The notes beneath the pieces were generated by a model. That model was not told the DNA's origin and ran no database searches. It worked only from the letters and a program-made list of their open reading frames with translations. Positions 43,253 to 50,930 of a DNA stretch of 64,000 bases are shown piece after piece. The DNA is from a virus. The stretch covers positions 1 through 64,000 of IMG/VR virus record IMGVR_UViG_3300044716_000122; one strand, written 5' to 3'. A program made the translations under genes and the position numbers. Positions within the stretch are counted from its first letter, which is position 1; the number at the start of each line of letters is the position of its first letter.

Positions 43253-44854
43253 TTATTCTTCGTCCTCTACAACATCCGTTAGAGGATTAACCTGTTGAGC
43301 AGCAGTAAGGAAAGGATTGGCTTTACGTCTACCTGAATAAGTTTCTACTGTATTGCTTCTAGCCATACTTTTTATAATATCTAAGTCAGAAACATATAAG
43401 TCTTTAATGTTTTCTCCAGTAACTAGCATAGTCTGACCCTCCTTTAACTCCACAACATAAGAATCAGTATCTTTAACATTTTTTAAATAAGTTAAGAAAG
43501 ATTCTACAATAGCCTTCTGTGGGCCCGAAGGAGTAACATTAAGTACTTTAGATGGGTCACTAAGTATCTCAGAGACACGTAGTTTATCTATATCAAGGTT
43601 AGTAGTATTCATATCAAACATCATTGGAACATTATAAAAGTCCTGCTGGTCAACTTTTGCCATACTCATAAGTTCTTTTTTCTGCTTAAGAAGATTTTCT
43701 GGTTTTTGTCTTTCAAGTTTTTGTTTATACTCCTCTTTAATTAAATCGTTTTGAAAAGCCCTAGTTTGTCTAGCATCTGCTCTAGCTTCTTTCCAATATT
43801 CATTACTAATAAGATCTCTGCTTACTTTTTTAGTAGCATACATGTTACCCATGTTTGTAGCAAACATATCTTCATAGATTTCCATATATTCTCCTAAGTC
43901 AAAATCCTCTAAAGTAGTAGCAGCCTTCTGTTCAGCTAGTAACCTAGACTGCTCATAGTAAACTGCTCTTTGTTTGGTCTGTTCTAGTTGTGCTTTAACT
44001 GTAGCTGAACCTGTAGTATTGTAAACTTGTTGGAGTCGATCTGTCTCTGCCCTAAACAATTCAGCATTTTTAGCAGCTGTAGTAGCTTTAGCTTGCATAT
44101 CTTCTACGTAACCTTGGTGAGCACTTTCTGTTCCGACTTGCTCTAGACTATAGCCAGCATCCATTTGAAACTGACGTACTTTATTAGGATCACTAGCAAT
44201 AAATGATTTAAATTTATTAGCTAAATCTGTAGTGTTATATCCTTCTTCTGTTACCTTTTCTATATAAGCAGGTCCAAATCCAGAATTCATATTAAAAGAT
44301 TCTTCTTGATCAGGTTTTTGAGTTTTCATAAACTCCATCCAATCTTTAGAAAGATCTACATAAGGAGTATACTCTTTACCATAGCCAATCTTTTGACCTA
44401 ATTTACCACTCTTCATGTAGTCTTGAACATCCTTCATATAAAAATAATCATTAACTACACTACGTTCTCCTGGCTTCATCTTAGTTAACTGATCTTGTCT
44501 ACGAGCTACTTCTTTTCCATTAGAGATAGCAGTAGTTATATACTGATCTCTCTCTAAAGGTTTACCTACGTTTAGTACTGCTTGTACATTTGCTTTGTTA
44601 GAGAAGTCTAATCCTGCACTATTACTAATAGACTTAACCAAGTTACCCATAGACTTATCAAAATATTCTTTCTCTACATCTGTAAGGATAGAACTTCTAA
44701 GACTATTGTAAGTATCGAGATTCTGTTGTATTTTAAATACACCCTCATCATACATCTCTTGTTTCTTTTGAGCAAACTTAAGTAAGTCGTCTGCTGGTAA
44801 AGGCGAGATATAATCTGGATATACAAATTTAGTATGTTGTGCTGAAATTGGCAT
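43253..44854 (-). CDS. Candidate virion cargo/ejection protein, 533 aa
   Basis: The 533-aa protein begins PISAQHTKFVYPDYISPLPA, a short Pro/Tyr-rich opening, followed by a long helical charged body (residues 20-490) with Gln/Lys-rich stretches and an acidic tail ending VEDEE. Proteins with the same kind of opening (Y-x-x-P-L-P...KxxxYDEG) precede the RNA polymerase genes in crAss-like phages and are virion cargo. There is no enzymatic motif. It lies between the 788-aa protein and the RNA polymerase fusion and probably forms part of the ejected complex. The assignment is by position and composition. Confidence 0.65.
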   Translation of the reverse strand: MPISAQHTKFVYPDYISPLPADDLLKFAQKKQEMYDEGVFKIQQNLDTYNSLRSSILTDVEKEYFDKSMGNLVKSISNSAGLDFSNKANVQAVLNVGKPLERDQYITTAISNGKEVARRQDQLTKMKPGERSVVNDYFYMKDVQDYMKSGKLGQKIGYGKEYTPYVDLSKDWMEFMKTQKPDQEESFNMNSGFGPAYIEKVTEEGYNTTDLANKFKSFIASDPNKVRQFQMDAGYSLEQVGTESAHQGYVEDMQAKATTAAKNAELFRAETDRLQQVYNTTGSATVKAQLEQTKQRAVYYEQSRLLAEQKAATTLEDFDLGEYMEIYEDMFATNMGNMYATKKVSRDLISNEYWKEARADARQTRAFQNDLIKEEYKQKLERQKPENLLKQKKELMSMAKVDQQDFYNVPMMFDMNTTNLDIDKLRVSEILSDPSKVLNVTPSGPQKAIVESFLTYLKNVKDTDSYVVELKEGQTMLVTGENIKDLYVSDLDIIKSMARSNTVETYSGRRKANPFLTAAQQVNPLTDVVEDEE

Positions 44855-44857
44855 GGT

Positions 44858-47224
44858 TTAATATTTAGATTTTTTATACATTCCTTTTTTAGCCTTAGCA
44901 GCTACTGGAGGAGTTACTGCGGGTGTTACCGCAGGCTTTGCAGGAGTTACTGCTGCATTCTTGGCTTCTTGTTCTTTTATGTAGTTATACATATCAAACA
45001 TATATTTTGCATCTTGGGGCATTGATGGATTTCCAGTAGAATTCCAGTTAAAGGTAGGGGATAAAATTGGAATACCCAAAGCTTTTAAACTTTCATCTTG
45101 TTCAAATTTAGCTTTATTAGTTACAAGACTTGCAACAGCTGCTTGTTTTTCTGCAGATTGTGCATCCCTAGCTTGAGCTATTTGATTATTATATACACGA
45201 TCAAATGCTCCTGCATTAAATTGATCTGCTTGAAAACTCATTTGTGCATTAGCCATATCTGCCCTTGTTCTTCCCTCTGCATCATAATTCTGTTTGGTTT
45301 GGAAAGCCTTTTGTTTAGCATCTAATCCTGCAATGTAAGCCATGTTAGGATCTGCTCCTGCTCTCATTGCAGCTGTTCCCATGTTGTCTATATCTTGAAG
45401 TTCGCTTTGAATATTTAAAGTCTGGGGACGAAGATAAGGAGCATCTATCTCAGGAATAGCATAAGAATAAATTTCTTGTGCTTGAGCAAGTCCCATAGCT
45501 TGGGGAATTGCTTGATACAAAGGAAACTGCCCAGGAGTATATTTACCTGTCTTTCCAGGAGTTACATCATTTATTTTTGTTCCATCAGGAGGAGTACCAC
45601 TACTACCTTCTGGAGGAGTTACTGGCTTTTCTGGGGGAATAGGTTTTGCATCTAAGTGTTCAAATCCAAAAGCTTTATCATTTCCTTTCTTAGGTCTAAA
45701 TTGTCCTTCAGGTAAATACTTTTGAAACTTAGGATAAAATACACTCTCCCTAAAGTAATCATCATTGTAGAGTTTGCTAGCGTCATTAATATCATAACTA
45801 CTAGGATCTACTCCTAAAATTTCAAATGCTTTCTTACGAGTATCTAATTCGTTTAATTTTCCTGCTTCTTCTTTTCCTAAACGTTCTCTAACTATTTTTT
45901 GCTCAAAGTCTTGAGGAGAAAGTCCTGCATTAAATCCTTTAACCTGAGGTGCTCCTGCAATTCTTGAATTAGAACTTTGTACTAGGTTTGTAATACCATA
46001 AGCCTCTGCCGCTTTTGCTATGTTACTCTTAGCATCAAAGTCTAAGTTAGAAGGAATCTCTAATCTATATACTCCTAGACTTTTATCTGTTTTTTGGAAA
46101 CCTGGATCCCATTTAGCATATTGCCTAAGTTCTGGCGGTAAAGTTGTAATATCTGGTTGAGGATTTTTCTTACCCCCACCATCCATTTGTAGAGTCTGTG
46201 CTTCTTGGACATTTCCTCCGTATTGCATTTCTGCAAGTATTTTATCTTGCACACTTTGAGGAAGTGCTCTGAAGCCTGCATTGTTTATGCCTGCTCCATT
46301 CTTTGCTTCTAACTCTCCATTAGAATTACCATTAAGAGCTTGTTGATCATTAAACAAACTATCAAGTATTTTCTGGTTACGTTGCATCATAATACCCGCA
46401 GTATCTTTATCTACCTGTTTAGCAAAAGGATTATCAAGAGTCTTCTTATATGATGTAAGGTCATAGTTCTTAGCCATTTGAGCAAAGGTTTTCTTAGAAC
46501 CTTCTGGCTTTAGACTGTTAGAATATACACGAGTTTGATCAGGAAGGTTTGTAGGTATACCTCCATTAGAATGAGAAGGGCCTATTGCCATTTCTGTTTC
46601 AAAGTTTGGAAGTTGGATAAATTCTCCACCTTCGATCTCTACGTTATTGTTTCCTCCAGAAGAATAACGTTTGTTTATTTTTGCACCCATTTCTGCTTTA
46701 ATTGTAGGTTGATATTCTGTACCCCCACTTGTTGTACGACCATACATATAGTTGTAATCGTAAAGAGGTTTTGATTTTCTTTGTTGTATTGACTCGTTAA
46801 GTTTACGTTGATTTTCTAAATCTTGATTGTATCCAAGAGCAGAATCTATTCCTAGTAGTCCTAAACCTACAAGTGCATCTTCCTGTCCTTTAAACTGATC
46901 AAAAAAGTTTTTATCTAAAGAACCTGAATCTACAGTCTTAGTTAACTCATCTGACTTAGAAAACCTTTGATCTTCTGTAGGTACTTGCTCTTTCCCTAAT
47001 GTAACAAAAGAAGATGAGTTTAAATTAGGTATTTTGATTTCTGGATTAACCTTCTTCTGCCAATCATATTTCTCTAGCTCACTAGGAATAAACCCAGGAA
47101 TATTAAGAAGTTCTCCTGCATTATCTGGATTATCTGTAAGTTGTGGATTAGACAAGTTAGTGGCTTTAGGATTAAGATCCTCTCCTCCATTACCAAATCT
47201 TTTAAATAAGCGATTTCTTAACAT
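44858..47224 (-). CDS. Candidate virion cargo protein, 788 aa
   Basis: The protein carries the segment NVEIEGGEFIQLPNFETEMA followed by IGPSHSNGGIPTNLPDQTRV, a block I recognise from crAss-like and other Bacteroidota phage structural proteins. It is rich in Gly-Gly motifs (GNGGED, AEMQYGGNVQ, MDGGGKKN), has Pro-rich linkers (about residues 540-570), and ends in an Ala/Pro/Val repeat and a basic tip (KAKKGMYKKSKY). This is the layout of packaged, partly disordered internal proteins. It is the first gene behind the promoter at 47288-47317. Confidence 0.65.
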   Translation of the reverse strand: MLRNRLFKRFGNGGEDLNPKATNLSNPQLTDNPDNAGELLNIPGFIPSELEKYDWQKKVNPEIKIPNLNSSSFVTLGKEQVPTEDQRFSKSDELTKTVDSGSLDKNFFDQFKGQEDALVGLGLLGIDSALGYNQDLENQRKLNESIQQRKSKPLYDYNYMYGRTTSGGTEYQPTIKAEMGAKINKRYSSGGNNNVEIEGGEFIQLPNFETEMAIGPSHSNGGIPTNLPDQTRVYSNSLKPEGSKKTFAQMAKNYDLTSYKKTLDNPFAKQVDKDTAGIMMQRNQKILDSLFNDQQALNGNSNGELEAKNGAGINNAGFRALPQSVQDKILAEMQYGGNVQEAQTLQMDGGGKKNPQPDITTLPPELRQYAKWDPGFQKTDKSLGVYRLEIPSNLDFDAKSNIAKAAEAYGITNLVQSSNSRIAGAPQVKGFNAGLSPQDFEQKIVRERLGKEEAGKLNELDTRKKAFEILGVDPSSYDINDASKLYNDDYFRESVFYPKFQKYLPEGQFRPKKGNDKAFGFEHLDAKPIPPEKPVTPPEGSSGTPPDGTKINDVTPGKTGKYTPGQFPLYQAIPQAMGLAQAQEIYSYAIPEIDAPYLRPQTLNIQSELQDIDNMGTAAMRAGADPNMAYIAGLDAKQKAFQTKQNYDAEGRTRADMANAQMSFQADQFNAGAFDRVYNNQIAQARDAQSAEKQAAVASLVTNKAKFEQDESLKALGIPILSPTFNWNSTGNPSMPQDAKYMFDMYNYIKEQEAKNAAVTPAKPAVTPAVTPPVAAKAKKGMYKKSKY

Positions 47225-47287
47225 GTTTTAATTATTTATGTTATTAACATAGAAGGTTAATAACTGCTTGAGTTTAAGCTAGTTATA

Positions 47288-47317
47288 CAAATATACAAGA
47301 TTAAGATAAAAAAGCAA
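47288..47317 (-). promoter_or_regulatory. Bacteroidota-type promoter of the cargo/RNA polymerase unit
   Basis: On the minus strand TTG (47317-47315), 19 bases, then TATATTTG (47295-47288) and TATAAC follow, matching -33/-7 of Bacteroidota. The start would be about 47281, giving a leader of roughly 55 bases before the ATG at 47224. The promoter overlaps the terminator of the upstream unit, so the two transcription units abut. Confidence 0.7.
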
Positions 47318-47336
47318 GGGTTGATTTCTCAACCCT
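47306..47336 (-). terminator. Strong terminator with GAAA tetraloop
   Basis: On the minus strand the stem AGGGTTGA/TCAACCCT with a GAAA tetraloop is followed by TGCTTTTTT. Its 5' arm contains the TGA stop of the 50-aa gene. It ends the tail and small cargo unit, and its T-tract side overlaps the -33 element of the next promoter. Confidence 0.9.
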
Positions 47337-47481
47337 GTCCTCTACTTTTCTTGAGATAATTTTTGCTAGACTTTGACTTAGATGCCTTAGTCTTTGCTAC
47401 AACTCCTTTTCTTCTTACCTTAGGTTTAACCTTGAACTTTGAAGATGAAGATGTATTTGATTTAGATGCTTTAGCGGCCAT
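47329..47481 (-). CDS. Very basic 50-aa phage protein
   Basis: ATG at 47481-47479, stop TGA at 47331-47329. The 50 residues are Ser/Lys/Arg-rich, ending AKTKASKSKSSKNYLKKSRG followed by QG. I recall the same type of tail (K-x-S-K-N-Y-x-K-x-x-R-G-Q-G) in short proteins that are widespread in Bacteroidota phages. High positive charge suggests nucleic-acid binding or virion packaging alongside DNA. It lies downstream of the other basic cargo proteins and its stop codon is inside the terminator stem. Confidence 0.7.
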   Translation of the reverse strand: MAAKASKSNTSSSSKFKVKPKVRRKGVVAKTKASKSKSSKNYLKKSRGQG

Positions 47482-47504
47482 GTATTTAGGTTTAGTTTTT
47501 TAGT

Positions 47505-48077
47505 TTAGCATTTCCAGCGTTTACGTGCTTGACGTATTCTGCTGTTAGGATCATTCTGTGTAGCCTGTGAAGACTGACGTAACTGACCTAATGAACGAGC
47601 ACAGTAAGATTTTCTACGACCAGCTGCTTTACTTCCTGCTTTAACCTTACCTGTAACTGCTGTACTTAGTTTAGATCCAGGGTTAGCTCTACGATAAGCC
47701 ATAACTCCTTTTTGAGTCATACCTGCTCCTGACTTAGTAGGACGATAGTTTGCTCCTGGTCCTTTAGTAGTCTTAGCAATAGTTCCCCCTTTAGCCATAT
47801 AAGCTGCTTTAAGTCTACCACCAGCCATAAACTTGTATCCGTACTTAGAAGCATCTTGTCTAGCCTCAGATACATTTCCTTTATTAGCTGCTACGAATCT
47901 TGCCTTAGCAACTGCTGTAGGCATCTTACCACCATCAGCCATTTCACGTTTAATCTTACGTTCTTGTTTAAGCATCTCTGGAGTAGGCTTCTTTCCAGAA
48001 CCTCTCTTTGCACGGATGTTATCCCACAAACCTCGTTGTGAATAAGACCCATCTTTACGTTTTATCATCTGTTTCAT
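47505..48077 (-). CDS. Basic GG-motif cargo protein, 190 aa
   Basis: The 190-aa protein is strongly basic and low in hydrophobics, with recurring M-x-x-G-G-like elements (REMADGGKMP, KFMAGGRLKAAYMAKGGTIA). Its C-terminal block, GRRKSYCARSLGQLRQSSQA followed by DPNSRIRQARKRWKC, is one I recall as recurrent in phage internal proteins (C-A-R-S-x-G-Q-L...N-S-R-I...A-R-R-R-W-K-C). It probably binds DNA inside the capsid. Its ATG overlaps the stop of the 642-aa gene by 4 bases. Confidence 0.65.
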   Translation of the reverse strand: MKQMIKRKDGSYSQRGLWDNIRAKRGSGKKPTPEMLKQERKIKREMADGGKMPTAVAKARFVAANKGNVSEARQDASKYGYKFMAGGRLKAAYMAKGGTIAKTTKGPGANYRPTKSGAGMTQKGVMAYRRANPGSKLSTAVTGKVKAGSKAAGRRKSYCARSLGQLRQSSQATQNDPNSRIRQARKRWKC

Positions 48078-50002
48078 TTTTTTACTTTTGATTTAGCTAG
48101 GAAAGAAGATAAGTCATACTTTACCTTTTCTCTATTGAATTGTTTAGATAGTTGGTTAGCCAACTTTAATCTATTTGATTTACTTTCTACTCTACGAAGG
48201 ATACTAGCTATTCCGTCAACCATTTCTTTATCATCAGAGTGATCTACTTTACCTCCATTCTTTTGTTTCATATAAACAGGTTTACCTGAAGCATCTTTCT
48301 TATAATAGAATCTATCATAAAAGTCGTAAGGTTTTCTATTGCTTCCGTAAACCACTTTATCCATTAAAGGCATATTAAAATCATAAGTGTCATACATAGA
48401 CACATAATCACCTTTCTCATCAGTTCCTTGAGATAGTTTAAATTGTTGTACAGGATCAGTTTCACTAAAAGGTAAGTCCTCAGAGTTTAAAGCTGGATTA
48501 GAAACAAAAGGAGCCAAAGACTTCATTCGTACACTTTTTCCAGGTTTCCCTTTAGTTTTATCCATGTAAGCATTAATTAACTTCTGTGGATCATACACAT
48601 TATTTAAAGAATAGTATTCTGTATTAGGATCTTCCGAGTTACTAGGTTTGTACTTAGAAGGAGTTAAGTACTTAGACTTAGTAGGTAAACCTAAAGCTGT
48701 TCTCCATGCTTCTTCTCCTATTGAATAATCTCCTTCTTGATCCCTACTTGGAGAAGCACTGTTTCCGAATAAGCCACCTATTGCTTCAGGAATACTTGGA
48801 TAAGATACTGGACGGTAGTTATTAAACATAGCTTCTTTACTAACGTCTCCTACTTTTTGAGCAACTCTATTTACTCCTTTTGCTGTAGTAGCTACACCTG
48901 CTGCAAGTTGGGGATTGTTTCCTACTATTTTAGAAAACATATTTCCAAAGAAGTTAGATACTTTAGAAGCAGAGTTTGCAAGAGTATTCATCTCTCTATC
49001 TGCAGTAGTACCTCTTTTGGTGTATTCTTTACTTCCTACTCTTGTGTTAGCCTTAATATATACAGGTTGCATCCTGTCAGGAGAACTAGGCGTAGAAGTT
49101 TCTGGACCAGATGTAACTCCTCCATTAGGCATCTGACGTTTTTGAGAGTTTACCATGCCATCCTTAGCTTTACGCAGTCTTCCACCATCTTTTAATTGAT
49201 TAATATCTACACCTTGATATGGTATATCACTAACAGAGCCATACTTCTGCAAAGCCTTAGCTTTGTTTTCATTTGACATATAGTTAAACTGTTGAATAAC
49301 AGGTTTATTATAGCCAATCTTTTTTACAGGGGGTTCTATTGGAGTAACTGGTAAAGGAGTTTGTACTACATCAGGAATAATTTCTGGTTTATTATAAATA
49401 GGTTGTGATACCTTAGTTAATATTGATTTTTTAGATGGTGTTGGTTTTGTGTTTACTTTATAATATATAGGTGCTACAGGTTTTTTAAATCTAGCATACC
49501 CAATAAACATATCATCTCCACTCCTGTTATTCAAATGACTTCCAGGAACTATTTCATTATTTTTAAAGTTTACTTTATAATCTTGTCTATCATTACCAAA
49601 AATTTTTTCTGTTAATGTTAATGGTTTTTGAATATAACTTTCATAAGAGTTTTGATAAGGATTCATCAAATAACCATTAGGGCCACGATAAGCATCCAAC
49701 TTTGTAAGAGATACAGTGTCACTTTTTATATTATAATTTTTTCTAAAGTCTGCATTTTTAGGACTTCTAGCACTATCCATAATTTTTTTAATAGATCTAT
49801 ATCTATCTTCACCATAATTATAGGCACTCATACTATCATTAAATTTTAATAGTCTAGGATCTCTTGGATTTGATGTATATCTCGAAGGTAATGTTCCACC
49901 ATTAGGCATCTTACGCTTCTTAGAATTCTTATACGCACCCTTAAGTCTTGAACCTGAGGGTGCATTAGAAATTATAGAACCATTTACTTCTGGAATAAAC
50001 AT
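48074..50002 (-). CDS. GG-motif structural/cargo protein, 642 aa
   Basis: The protein is rich in Tyr, Lys, Asn and Pro, with repeated basic M-x-N-G-G elements: KRKMPNGGTLPSRY near residue 30, KRQMPNGGVTSG near residue 293 just after KDGMVNSQ, NQLKDGGRLRKAKDG and MKQKNGGKVDHS. The segment KDGMVNSQK recurs as EDGMLNSQK in the 170-aa neighbour. No enzyme motif is seen. The C-terminal 60 residues are helical and basic. The composition suggests a disordered, packaged virion protein like the neighbours. Confidence 0.6.
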   Translation of the reverse strand: MFIPEVNGSIISNAPSGSRLKGAYKNSKKRKMPNGGTLPSRYTSNPRDPRLLKFNDSMSAYNYGEDRYRSIKKIMDSARSPKNADFRKNYNIKSDTVSLTKLDAYRGPNGYLMNPYQNSYESYIQKPLTLTEKIFGNDRQDYKVNFKNNEIVPGSHLNNRSGDDMFIGYARFKKPVAPIYYKVNTKPTPSKKSILTKVSQPIYNKPEIIPDVVQTPLPVTPIEPPVKKIGYNKPVIQQFNYMSNENKAKALQKYGSVSDIPYQGVDINQLKDGGRLRKAKDGMVNSQKRQMPNGGVTSGPETSTPSSPDRMQPVYIKANTRVGSKEYTKRGTTADREMNTLANSASKVSNFFGNMFSKIVGNNPQLAAGVATTAKGVNRVAQKVGDVSKEAMFNNYRPVSYPSIPEAIGGLFGNSASPSRDQEGDYSIGEEAWRTALGLPTKSKYLTPSKYKPSNSEDPNTEYYSLNNVYDPQKLINAYMDKTKGKPGKSVRMKSLAPFVSNPALNSEDLPFSETDPVQQFKLSQGTDEKGDYVSMYDTYDFNMPLMDKVVYGSNRKPYDFYDRFYYKKDASGKPVYMKQKNGGKVDHSDDKEMVDGIASILRRVESKSNRLKLANQLSKQFNREKVKYDLSSFLAKSKVKK

Positions 50003-50011
50003 TACTTTTTA

Positions 50012-50524
50012 TTATAATTTTTTTCTAACTATTTTTTTAGGATATGCTACTGAATCTTTAGTAATATTATACCTTTGATTAAATTCTTCTTGAGTCACCA
50101 TCTGCATGTCACGTTTACTAACATTATAGTTTGGTCCTTTTTTCTTATTAAAAGCAACCTCCGAAACAAATTCTTGGTTCTCAGGATTCTTTACATTATC
50201 CTTCCATCTTACTACAAGTGTAGGTTTAGGTTTAGGTTGAGAATTAGGACTAGGCTTTTGAGAATTTAACATACCATCTTCTCCCTTACGCATTCCTGAA
50301 AGAGTTTTAGCTAAGTTAGCTCTCTTAACAGTAGTAGAAGAGTAAGCACCTTTATTGCTAAGTACTTTATTACGGAATGCAGGTACAGACATACCAGCCT
50401 TCTTAGCTTGGGCAGTAAAAGATCCTGGCTTCTTGATAGCACCTTTGATCCAATTACCCCCTGATTTCATTTTCTTACCACCGCATTCCATGCAGCCCAT
50501 GTAAGAGTCTTTTAGACGACCCAT
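50012..50524 (-). CDS. Basic GG-motif protein, 170 aa
   Basis: The protein opens GRLKDSYMGCMECGGKKMKS followed by GGNWIKGAIKKPGSF, then a helical basic region (AKKAGMSVPAFRNKVLSNKG; VKRANLAKTLSGMRKG). A Pro/Lys linker (EDGMLNSQKPSPNSQPKPKP) leads to a short strand-rich C-terminus. The combination KPGSFTAQAKKAG...KRANLAKTL is one I associate with small virion proteins of many phages. It carries the same M-x-x-G-G and DGM-x-NSQK elements as its neighbours. Confidence 0.6.
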   Translation of the reverse strand: MGRLKDSYMGCMECGGKKMKSGGNWIKGAIKKPGSFTAQAKKAGMSVPAFRNKVLSNKGAYSSTTVKRANLAKTLSGMRKGEDGMLNSQKPSPNSQPKPKPTLVVRWKDNVKNPENQEFVSEVAFNKKKGPNYNVSKRDMQMVTQEEFNQRYNITKDSVAYPKKIVRKKL

Positions 50525-50534
50525 ATATTTTATT

Positions 50535-50930
50535 TTAAGTTAGTGTTAGTAAGTAAAGAGTCTCAGTAATAAGACCAATAATCTCATCAATGATATTTTG
50601 AATGTGAGTGTTCTCCATACCCAATACTCCTCTGTGTTTGAAGACGTAATCTTTCATGTAGGTTAAGTGAGTCTTAGAGTTCATGTATTCAGATGCAGGG
50701 ATCTTAATGTTAAGACGTTTTCCTACAGTACCAAAGTATGATTCAGTAAGAGAATCAATAAGGTCAAGAATTCCATCATAATAAGAATTCAAAGCTTTGT
50801 GTTCTGAAAACGAAGTACTTTGAAGGTGAGTCAAGTGCATTATATCACGTGACTGAAACAATTGGCCGATAAAGATCTCAGGCTTAATTGTTGTGAATAA
50901 TTCTTTTTCTTTCATGTTGAAGTTGCTCAT
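50535..50930 (-). CDS. DUF5856 ferritin/Dps-like protein
   Basis: The all-alpha protein of 131 aa contains the block MHLTHLQSTSFSEHKALNSY followed by YDGILDLIDSLTESYFG, matching the DUF5856 pattern of a four-helix bundle (H-x-x-T-x-S-x-x-E-H-x-A-L-x-x-Y-Y-D). Ferritin/Dps relatives store iron or bind DNA; the iron ligands of true Dps are not convincing here. It is coupled to the giant tail gene by an ATGA overlap (50927-50930). Its place between the tail and cargo genes suggests it is made late, but its role in the particle is unknown. Confidence 0.65.
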   Translation of the reverse strand: MSNFNMKEKELFTTIKPEIFIGQLFQSRDIMHLTHLQSTSFSEHKALNSYYDGILDLIDSLTESYFGTVGKRLNIKIPASEYMNSKTHLTYMKDYVFKHRGVLGMENTHIQNIIDEIIGLITETLYLLTLT

